Source: Bacteroidota bacterium
GTDB lineage: Bacteria > Bacteroidota > Ignavibacteria > Kryptoniales > JAKASW01
Direction of reading: 5' to 3'
Assembly (NCBI GenBank): GCA_021818875.1
Contig: JAKASW010000007.1
Coordinates: 1 to 32,492, forward strand
Length of the DNA stretch: 32,492 nt
A model generated the notes under the pieces. The model did no database searches and was not told the origin of the DNA. It was given only the letters and a program-made list of their open reading frames with translations. Position numbers and translations under genes: made by a program. This document shows, piece after piece, positions 10,277-18,829 of the stretch (its first letter is position 1; every line of letters begins with the position of its first letter).

Positions 10277-11266
10277 TCAAAGCTTGATCCATCCTCCAAG
10301 ATCTGAGCTCTCGAAGACAGCATCTATTGCCCTCATATTTAAAATGCCGTCTTCAATGGGAGTAGGTACGGCAGCATTGTTAATTATGGCTTTCGCGAAT
10401 AGATCGGCTTGAATCGTGTACTGGTCGCAAATGTCGAACGATATTTCCTCAGCCTGCCCACCCCGTTGCAACCAGATCCTGCATGGTTGGTTGTATGGCG
10501 GGTTGAATGGTATTTCAATTTCTATCCGGCCTTTGGTTCCGAGAATGTTCACCCTTTGGTACGGCTGCATTTGTGTGCCGCACGAGAAGGTGGCCAACCA
10601 GCTCTCAAAATCGAGCATGCCGACTGAGAACCGGTCGATCTTTGTGTTAGGGTCTCTCTCTATTTGACCCGCTACACGCGCCGGCTCGCGACCGAAAACA
10701 AATCTCGAAAGAGAGATGCAGTAGCACCCGATGTCCAGCATCGCTCCTCCGCCGAATTCCGCAATGTTACGGATGTTCGAAGCGTCGTCGTTGTAGTACG
10801 AGAAATTCGAATGGATGGCTTTGACTTCTCCGACGGCTTTCTCGCCGAGGATCTCTTTGACTTTCTTCCATTGTGGATGGTGGCGGTACATGAACGCTTC
10901 CATTAACTTGAGGCCGGGGTAATCGGTTGCCGCTCTCTCCAACCGGTGCGCGTCGGCATAGTTCAGCCCAATGGGCTTTTCGCACAATACATGTTTCCCT
11001 GCATCCAGCGCCTTGATAGTCCAGTCAACATGCATGTGGTTAGGAAGCGGTATATACACGACATCTATCTCAGGATCGGCGAGGAGGGCATCATACGAAC
11101 CGAAGATTCTCGCGATCCCCAATTCAGTGGCTAGCGCCGCGGCCTTCTCCTTATCACGCGAGACGATCGCATCGACTTTTGAATATGAACTCTTCTGGAT
11201 GGCTGGAATCGTTGTCCTGGCAGCGAACTTAGATGTGCTGAGGACGCCCCAACTAAGTTTTTTCAT
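10277..11266 (-). CDS. Gfo/Idh/MocA family oxidoreductase
   Basis: The ORF extends to 11314, but MKKLSWGVLSTSKFAARTTIPAIQKS at 11266 is the better start. Contains YIPLPNHMHVDWTIKALDAGKHVLCEKPIGLNYADAHRL and EAFMYRHHPQWKKVKEIL. Confidence 0.92.
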   Translation of the reverse strand: MKKLSWGVLSTSKFAARTTIPAIQKSSYSKVDAIVSRDKEKAAALATELGIARIFGSYDALLADPEIDVVYIPLPNHMHVDWTIKALDAGKHVLCEKPIGLNYADAHRLERAATDYPGLKLMEAFMYRHHPQWKKVKEILGEKAVGEVKAIHSNFSYYNDDASNIRNIAEFGGGAMLDIGCYCISLSRFVFGREPARVAGQIERDPNTKIDRFSVGMLDFESWLATFSCGTQMQPYQRVNILGTKGRIEIEIPFNPPYNQPCRIWLQRGGQAEEISFDICDQYTIQADLFAKAIINNAAVPTPIEDGILNMRAIDAVFESSDLGGWIKL

Positions 11267-11463
11267 TTGTCCTTTAGCTCCTTTGATCTGAGCGCGAAAC
11301 GTCGTTTTGCGCATGTATCATTCTTGTAGAAAGTAATACCTCCACAATGAACTTTTCCAATAATAAATGGAGTCGCGGAGTATTTGCCAACTTACGGGCG
11401 CTAGATCGCCATTTGACTGATTGAACGGCTGGGTTTGCGAAACCGCATCGTGGTTTTGTAAGT

Positions 11464-11491
11464 GAAGGCATCCATTTCAGTGGATGCCTTC
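11464..11491. other. Perfect 11-bp inverted repeat / RNA hairpin in the divergent intergenic region
   Basis: GAAGGCATCCA-tttcag-TGGATGCCTTC between the oxidoreductase start (11266, minus) and the glpD-like start (11672, plus). No T-tract follows, so it is not an obvious terminator. Confidence 0.7.
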
Positions 11492-11671
11492 GGTAACTGA
11501 GTCCTTACCTTTTGGGATTCTCTTTCCATATATGTTGTTGTAATAGAGGAACTCGGAAGGAAAACATAGGTGGGAAAGAACAATACGGCAGCGGATCATG
11601 GTACAAGCGGTCTGCCGGTGACATTGCTGGAAAGAATCGCAAAATGGTTGTTGAAGAATCGATAGGCAATT

Positions 11672-13231
11672 GTGATGACGAGAGAACTGGCGATAGATTG
11701 GATTGAGTCCGAATCAAGGAATTGGGACGTCCTGGTCATAGGTGGTGGAGCGACGGGATTAGGAACAGCTGTTGAATCGGTATCAAGAGGATACAAGACC
11801 CTTTTGCTGGAGCAGCACGACTTTGCAAAGGGAACTTCCAGCAGAAGCACGAAACTGATCCATGGTGGCGTCCGTTATCTCCGGCAGGGGAACATTGCCC
11901 TGGTGTATGAAGCGCTCCGTGAACGCGGATTGCTGATGCGAAACGCGCCGCATCTTGTTCGCGACCTTTCGTTTGTCGTACCGAGCTACGATTGGTGGAA
12001 CGGTCCTTTTTATGGTGCAGGACTAAAGATGTATGACATGCTTGCAGGCAGGCTTGGCATAGGTCTTTCTAGAATAATCTCCAAGAAGGATACTTTGGAG
12101 AAGATACCTAATGTGGAGCCGTAAGGTCTGCGAGGCGGAGTCGTCTATTTCGACGGGCAGTTTGACGACTCACGTCTTGCAATCAATCTTGCGCAGACGG
12201 TATTCGACTTAGGTGGACTTGTCGTCAATTATATCAAGGTGAAAGGCTTGTCGAAGCGTGACTGCGTAATAAAAGGCGTCGTCGCGGTTGACCAGGAAAC
12301 GGGCAAAGAGTACCGGATAAAATCGTCTGTGGTAATAAATGCCACTGGCATCTTTTCGGATCAAATCCTCAAAATGGATGACCCGAACGCAAGGAAGATC
12401 ATCTCAGTCAGCCAGGGAGTGCATATCGTGTTGGATAAAGAGTTTCTGCCGGGAGAGTCTGCTATTATGGTACCGCAGACGGAAGATGGAAGGGTCCTCT
12501 TCGTTGTACCATGGCATGGCAAGGTCATTGTTGGCACTACCGATACTCCGATAAAAGCTGTATCCCTTGAACCCCAGCCACTTGCCGAAGAAGTTGAGTT
12601 CATTCTCCACCATGCAGCGAAGTACATGAGCAAAGATCCTGCAGCGGGAGATGTCAAAAGTGTTTTTGCCGGTTTGAGGCCGCTGGTAAATTCGAGACGC
12701 GTCAAAGAAACATCGTCAGTTTCACGGGAGCACGTTGTTCTCGTGTCACAGTCAGGGCTGATCACAATCGCCGGTGGCAAGTGGACCACGTACCGGCGGA
12801 TGGGCGAAGATGCAATCGACCGGGCAGCCCGAGTTGGTGGTCTCAGGAAAGAGGCGAGTAGATTGGCAAATTTGAAAATCCACGGGTGGCTACGTGATGC
12901 CGGTATGAACCATCATGGGTATGGCTCGGATATGATCGGTATAGAAAACTTAATTTCGCACTTCCCGAGCCTCGGAGAAAGGATCCATCCGGCCTTGCCA
13001 TATAGAAAAGCGGAGGTTGTCTGGCATGTGAGGAAGGAAATGGCGAGAACGGTCGAAGATGTCCTGTCACGGAGGACGCGCGCCCTTCTACTTGACGCGA
13101 ATGCGAGCATCGAGGCCGCGCCGGTCGTTGCAGGATTGATGGCGAGAGAACTGGGGCGAGATGAGAGATGGATGGATGACCAGGTCAGGGCGTTTGGAAA
13201 GCTTGCAAAAGGATATACCCTTTCACGATAA
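11672..13231 (+). pseudogene. glpD: FAD-dependent glycerol-3-phosphate dehydrogenase interrupted by one in-frame TAA (12122-12124)
   Basis: 11672-12124: WDVLVIGGGATGLGTAVESVSRGYKTLLLEQHDFAKGTSSRSTKLIHGGVRYL...KIPNVEP*. The same frame continues GLRGGVVYFDGQFDDSRLAINLAQTVF...INATGIFSDQ...VVPWHGKVIVGTTDTPI...LITIAGGKWTTYRRM to 13231. Both halves are fully conserved in frame. Confidence 0.88.
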
Positions 13232-13267
13232 GTCGAAAGAACTTTTTTCCTGATTAAGTGGTTGTGA

Positions 13268-15100
13268 TTGACAGCAAACAATTCCGTGAGATATAATACT
13301 TTGGCAACCGAAGAAAACGGTTCTCGTCTATTATATATGTCAGTTCTTGCCGCCGCTATCGGGATCGGTACCGGTCTTATAATGTACCTCCTTTATCATC
13401 TCATCGCTTTCATAACAAATCTTGTATTCTACCACCGCATATCATTTCTATTTGTCAGTGAAGTAAACAATCACCTCGGTCTACTGGCCATACTTATGCC
13501 CGTAATCGGCGGGGCACTTGTGGGAGTAATGTCTAAATACGGCACTAACCAGATTCAAGGCCACGGACTTCCGGAAGCACTTGAGGCAGTGGTTTCGAAC
13601 AAGAGCCGAATACCGGTGAGTGTGGCAATATGGAAACCGCTTTCAGCCGCAATGGTGATTGGAACAGGAGGTCCCTTCGGAGCGGAGGGACCGATCATCC
13701 AAACCGGCGGCGCCGTTGGGTCCGTTGTGGGGCAATTGCTCAAGACGACGGAGTCTGAGCGACGGTTGCTCCTCGCTTGCGGTTCCGCCGCGGGCTTATC
13801 CGCAACATTCGGCACACCGATTTCCGGCGTCATAATGGCGATCGAGATACTCCTTTTGGAATTCAAGACACGGTCTTTCATACCACTCGTCATAGCGAGC
13901 AGTCTCGCAACTGCCGTTAGGTATCAGACCATGAAGTCAGGCCCTATGTTTCCGGTAGGATCGCTGGACTATAATCTACCCGGCGCCTTCCCCTTTTACA
14001 TCGTCCTCGGGGTAGTATGCGGACTGGTGGCGGTGTTCTTTATAAAATCACTCTACTGGACAGAAGATCAGTTCGAGAAACTGCATCTGAGCCCATACAT
14101 ACTCCCATCGGTGGGTGCGTTGGGTGTTGGAGTCATCGGCTTTTTTGTGCCGAGGATTTTCGGCCCGGGTTACGACACGATAAATGCAATACTTAACAAT
14201 CAGTTTACCTTTGTCTTTCTTCTAATACTCCTGCTCACGAAGTTTTCGGCGCTGATACTTTCACTCGGGACGAGAACCTCGGGCGGTCTGTTGGCGCCGG
14301 TGTTTATGGTGGGCGCGGCCGTAGGCGGATTGTTTGCAATACTGATAAACCACATCATACCCGGCGTTCATCTGTCTCCCGGCGCATTTGCCGTCGTTGG
14401 TATGGGAGCAGTCTTCGGAGCGTCGGTTAGATCCACGTTTGCTTTCATAATCTTTCCCTTCGAGATGACTCATGACTACAATTCGATTCTGCCTCTCATG
14501 ATTGTCGGCGTCGTTGCCTCAGGGGTGGCATACATCCTTTACCGAAATTCGGTTGTGACCGAGAAACTGGCGCGTCGCGGTTTTTTCATCCCGCAGGATT
14601 ATGAGGCCGATATCTTCAAGCGAGTCCCTGTCTCGGAAGTAATGGACATGGAAGTGCCGACCGTCGAGCCAGACCTGATTGTCGGTAGCCTGTGGGAGAG
14701 AATCCAGAGCGGTGAGCCCGGGATCAATCGCCACGTTGGTATTCCTATCGTCACGAAAGATGGCAAGCTCGTGGGAATTATAACCCACAATGACGCCAGG
14801 AAGGCGATATATGCCGGAGCAAAGGACAAGACGGTGCTCGATGCAGGGAGCAGAGATGTGATGCTGGCATTTCGGGGAGAACCTCTATATGAAGCAGTGG
14901 TTCGAATGCTCCATCACGACATCGGGAGGCTTCCGGTTGTGGACAGGAACGATCTTCATAAAGTTGTCGGCTACCTCGGGAGGACTCAGATCATCTCGGC
15001 CCGGTTAAAGAAGCTTGCGGAAGACGGGATCATACCTCCTGAGGTTGTGGAAGAGAGACTCGCGAGAAACAAGAAGCAAGCCGTCGGTCCAGTCGCTTGA
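13268..15100 (+). CDS. ClC-family chloride channel/transporter with C-terminal CBS domain pair
   Basis: 610 aa, TTG start (an internal ATG near 13337 is possible). GHGLPEALEAVV, GTGGPFGAEGPIIQTGGAVGS, TSGGLLAPVFMVGAAVGGLF; then CBS repeats (VSEVMDMEVPTVEP..., RDVMLAFRGEPLYEAVVRMLHHDIGRLPVVD). Confidence 0.92.
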   Translation: MTANNSVRYNTLATEENGSRLLYMSVLAAAIGIGTGLIMYLLYHLIAFITNLVFYHRISFLFVSEVNNHLGLLAILMPVIGGALVGVMSKYGTNQIQGHGLPEALEAVVSNKSRIPVSVAIWKPLSAAMVIGTGGPFGAEGPIIQTGGAVGSVVGQLLKTTESERRLLLACGSAAGLSATFGTPISGVIMAIEILLLEFKTRSFIPLVIASSLATAVRYQTMKSGPMFPVGSLDYNLPGAFPFYIVLGVVCGLVAVFFIKSLYWTEDQFEKLHLSPYILPSVGALGVGVIGFFVPRIFGPGYDTINAILNNQFTFVFLLILLLTKFSALILSLGTRTSGGLLAPVFMVGAAVGGLFAILINHIIPGVHLSPGAFAVVGMGAVFGASVRSTFAFIIFPFEMTHDYNSILPLMIVGVVASGVAYILYRNSVVTEKLARRGFFIPQDYEADIFKRVPVSEVMDMEVPTVEPDLIVGSLWERIQSGEPGINRHVGIPIVTKDGKLVGIITHNDARKAIYAGAKDKTVLDAGSRDVMLAFRGEPLYEAVVRMLHHDIGRLPVVDRNDLHKVVGYLGRTQIISARLKKLAEDGIIPPEVVEERLARNKKQAVGPVA

Positions 15101-15880
15101 AGGCCGGAGATGCTTCCTGTGCCTGCAACTCTTCAATCCATAGTCCGCGTCTCTCTGCGATAAGCACTCGACACTTGTGCGCGAACTGAATGCTGGCTCC
15201 GGCAGGTGGAGTCCAAAGCTAAAGGTCTTGAGGAAGAAAGAATGACCATGGTTTAGCTGGTTGAAGGTAGTCTCCTTCCGAGCAATTCGAGAACCAGATC
15301 AAGATTTTCCTGACTATTGGGTTCAGCCTATAGCTAGGCCGCTACAAAGTGCAGTTAAGATGGATCGCTGAAGTAGGCCTCCACCTTGTCAGGGAAAAAG
15401 AAACCTTCTGATGGGAAATCTTGAACACGGATGATAAATGGAATTTTATCGGCGATGAAAATCCCCTGACCTAATAACACGAGTAACAACACCAGGTCCA
15501 CTTATTCGTGCTATCCGCGAAGAGCCTTTTCATCTCCCGTTTCATGCGTTAGTGCAAATCATGTCAGCCTTTTTTCAGTGTACCCCAATATCCGAAACCC
15601 TGACTAAGTTTAGGCAAAAGGCTTCAATCTCGTCAACCGGAAGAGCTAACCATAAGGGTTCTCTTTGTAATTCTTACCTGCGTAGGAAGCGATATTGGCG
15701 TGCCTGCAATTGTGACCGAGACAGGAAAATTATTCCGGTTTGCGGGTGAAGACAGAGAGAGCCATGACCTTCCGTAAATCCCCCAACTTCTTATAACTCA
15801 ATATGTTATGTTGCCGGCTGGTCTGATGGAAACTTCAAAACGCTGTGGCATTGTTTTGGATGAAGGTGAGGAGAAGGTAA

Positions 15881-16246
15881 GTGAAGATAGACATGGATGT
15901 CCTGAAAAAAACTATTTTGCTCGCGGTCCTGTTCGGGACGCCCCTCTTCGTTCGGAGCGCCCACGCTCAGGCTACTGGGTCGGTAACTGTAAGCGTGACC
16001 GTTGTCCCGGGTCCAGGCTTCTCGTTTCAAAAGTCGCTTCAGACGCGGAACCAGGATGGCGCTACCGGAATCGTCTCAAAGGGGAACGATGGGATTACTC
16101 TCAGAAGCACGAGCGATATTGCAGTACGCGTTGATTCATTTAATCACGAGGACGAGATAAACCTACAACAGGGGCAAATCAAGACGTTCACACGTGAAGA
16201 TCTCCGCGGTGTGAAAAAGATTCAGATAACTTATTTGGGAAGCTGA
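15881..16246 (+). CDS. Small exported protein of unknown function
   Basis: Signal peptide MDVLKKTILLAVLFGTPLFVRSAHAQ then a beta-rich 90-100 aa mature part. The ATG at 15893 may be the real start. The stop is 1 nt from the convergent maeB stop. Confidence 0.6.
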   Translation: MKIDMDVLKKTILLAVLFGTPLFVRSAHAQATGSVTVSVTVVPGPGFSFQKSLQTRNQDGATGIVSKGNDGITLRSTSDIAVRVDSFNHEDEINLQQGQIKTFTREDLRGVKKIQITYLGS

Positions 16247-16247
16247 A

Positions 16248-18509
16248 TCAGGACTTCTTCCTATCTATTGCCTCCACAGCACAGACCGCGGCAATGTTGA
16301 CTATTGCATCCACGTCGCATCCCTGCTGAAGTACATGAACGGGTTTCTTCATTCCCATCAAGATCGGTCCCAGCAACGTTGCGCCGCCGATTTTTCCCAT
16401 AAGCTTGTAGGCAATGTTGCCTGCGTTGAGGTCAGGAAAAATTAGCGTGTTCGCTCCACCCTTGAGGGCGGAGAAGGGGTAGACTTCTTCGAGGACATCA
16501 GGCGAGAGAGCAACATCTGCCTGGACTTCGCCATCTATAATCAGATCCGGGTCCATTTTGCGGGCCATCTCAACTGCTTCCTGCACTTTGATCGACTGCG
16601 GCAGTCTTGTGTTTCCGAAATTGCTGAACGAAAGCATGGCTGCTCTCGGTACGACATTAAAGCGCTTAACCACTTCCGCCGTCATCACTGCGATCTCAGC
16701 GAGCTCTTCGGCGGTCGGATCTATATTGACGGTAGTGTCTGCAAAGAAAAACGATTCGCGCTTTGTCATGACGATGTAAAGCCCTGCAACTCTTTTCCTT
16801 CCTTCTGCTATCCCGATCACCTGAAGCGCAGGCCTGATCGTGTTCGGATACGATTGTGTTAAGCCTGACACGAGTCCGTCCGCATCGTCCATGTGTACCA
16901 TCATCGCGCCCAAATAGTTCGACCTCTCTACGAACCTTGCAGCCTCTTCGCGGGTCATTCCCTTCCTCCGCCGCATTTTGAAGAGTGCCTCAATATATTC
17001 CTCGCTCTTGTCGAACTTCGCCGGATCGATGATTTCGATTCCGTCGAGGTCGATCTTCAGCTCGTGGGCTTTCATCTCTATGCGCGTCCTGTTTCCCAGG
17101 AGAACAGGATTTGCTATCTCCTCATCTATAATGATCTGAGAAGCGTGAAGTATTTTTTCCTCCTCTCCCTCCGGAAAGACAATACGCTTCCCGCTACGTT
17201 GAGACTTTGTTATGGCCGTCCGCACGATCTCTCTGGTGATGCCCATTCTTTCTTCGAGCTGATAGATGTATTTCTCCCAGTCGTCGATCTTCAACCTTGC
17301 GACTCCAGATTCCATCGCCGCTTTCGCCACTGCTGGTGCTACTCGCGTGATGACACGTGTGTCGAAAGGTTTCGGAATGATGTACTCTGTCCCGAATTCG
17401 AGATCTATTCCCCCGTATGCCCTTTTCACGGAATCGGGAACGACATCTCTTGCGAGTGTGGCAAGTGCATTTACCGCAGCAATCTTCATCTCTTCGTTGA
17501 TTGTTTTAGCACGTACATCGAGCGCACCCCGGAATATGAAAGGGAAACCTAAAACATTATTGACCTGGTTCGGATAATCGCTTCTTCCGGTCGCCATTAT
17601 GACGTCCTTCCTGGCTGCCATGGCATCTTCGTAAGTGATCTCGGGGTCAGGGTTGGCCATTGCAAAGACTATCGGGTTGGGCGCCATGGAGCGGACCATG
17701 TCCGTGGTGACGACATTGGCCACCGAGAGACCCACGAACACATCTGCTCCGACAAGCGCCTGCCCAAGCGTCCGGGCCTGCGTGTCACGTGCAAACTGCT
17801 CCTTGTAAGCATTCATCGAGGTGGCCCGGCCCTTGTAGATAACTCCTTTCGAGTCGCACATGGTCACATTCTCCTGCTTCGCACCGAGCTTGATATAGAG
17901 CTTCGAGCATGCTATTGCCGCAGCGCCCGCGCCGTTCACGACGATCTTCACATCGGAAATCTTCTTGCCGGCTATCTCGACCGCATTCAGCAGGGCGGCA
18001 GAGCTTATGATTGCCGTTCCATGCTGGTCGTCATGGAACACCGGTATGTTCATCGTTTCCCTGAGCTTTTCCTCGACATAGAAACAGTCGGGGGCCTTTA
18101 TGTCTTCGAGATTGATGCCCCCGAAAGTCGGCTCAAGGGCTTTCGCGACGGCGACAATTTCTTCAGGTGTCCTGGCATCGATTTCAATATCGAACACATC
18201 TATGTCTGCAAATCTCTTGAAGAGCACACCTTTTCCTTCCATCACCGGCTTGCCTGCCAGCGGGCCGATGTTGCCGAGCCCCAGCACCGCGGTCCCGTTC
18301 GACAAAACGGCTACCAGGTTCCCTTTTGACGTATATTCAAAAACCGATTCCGGATCCTTATCGATCACCCTGCAAATTTCTCCAACCCCCGGTGTGTATG
18401 CCAGTGACAAGTCCCTCTGCGTCATACACGGCTTGGTGGGCACAACTTCAACTTTTCCTCTTCTGCCACCGGAGTGGTACTGAAGAGCATCTTCTAATCT
18501 AATTTTCAT
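16248..18509 (-). CDS. maeB: NAD(P)-dependent malic enzyme with C-terminal phosphotransacetylase-like domain
   Basis: 753 aa; malic enzyme core [82 protein letters not shown]-terminal PTA-like [16 protein letters not shown]...[19 protein letters not shown]. Confidence 0.95.
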   Translation of the reverse strand: MKIRLEDALQYHSGGRRGKVEVVPTKPCMTQRDLSLAYTPGVGEICRVIDKDPESVFEYTSKGNLVAVLSNGTAVLGLGNIGPLAGKPVMEGKGVLFKRFADIDVFDIEIDARTPEEIVAVAKALEPTFGGINLEDIKAPDCFYVEEKLRETMNIPVFHDDQHGTAIISSAALLNAVEIAGKKISDVKIVVNGAGAAAIACSKLYIKLGAKQENVTMCDSKGVIYKGRATSMNAYKEQFARDTQARTLGQALVGADVFVGLSVANVVTTDMVRSMAPNPIVFAMANPDPEITYEDAMAARKDVIMATGRSDYPNQVNNVLGFPFIFRGALDVRAKTINEEMKIAAVNALATLARDVVPDSVKRAYGGIDLEFGTEYIIPKPFDTRVITRVAPAVAKAAMESGVARLKIDDWEKYIYQLEERMGITREIVRTAITKSQRSGKRIVFPEGEEEKILHASQIIIDEEIANPVLLGNRTRIEMKAHELKIDLDGIEIIDPAKFDKSEEYIEALFKMRRRKGMTREEAARFVERSNYLGAMMVHMDDADGLVSGLTQSYPNTIRPALQVIGIAEGRKRVAGLYIVMTKRESFFFADTTVNIDPTAEELAEIAVMTAEVVKRFNVVPRAAMLSFSNFGNTRLPQSIKVQEAVEMARKMDPDLIIDGEVQADVALSPDVLEEVYPFSALKGGANTLIFPDLNAGNIAYKLMGKIGGATLLGPILMGMKKPVHVLQQGCDVDAIVNIAAVCAVEAIDRKKS

Positions 18510-18757
18510 GGGATAGTCCTTTTATTAAACAGCCTCGTGAAGTTACATCTTGAGAAAAGTTAGTCAGCGCACCTCGAAAGTTCAAAGCATTCACGAAGTG
18601 GTCTGCTTAGAAAAGGGTCTGAACACGATTCGCACAAATGCTCCTCAGTTCAATTGGAACGATCAAGAATCACAGGTAGATTCGTGTCACCGGTCAGATT
18701 GAAATCGTCCGCGGTACCGGTGTTCAGAATGACCAATCGCCAAGGATCTGCTTAATC

Positions 18758-18786
18758 TTGTTTCCCCTTGCGCACTCTGCTATATT
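18758..18786 (+). promoter_or_regulatory. Putative promoter of lon
   Basis: TTGTTT (18758-18763), 17-nt spacer, TATATT (18781-18786), about 44 nt before the lon start; also resembles the Bacteroidota TTG / TAnnTTTG pattern. Confidence 0.45.
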
Positions 18787-18829
18787 TTTACGGTAGGTCC
18801 CAGAAATCAATCACCACTCGGAGAAAGAA

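Noticed and set aside
16893-17552. 219-aa plus-strand ORF
   Set aside because: Antisense to the malic enzyme; no domain or RBS support.
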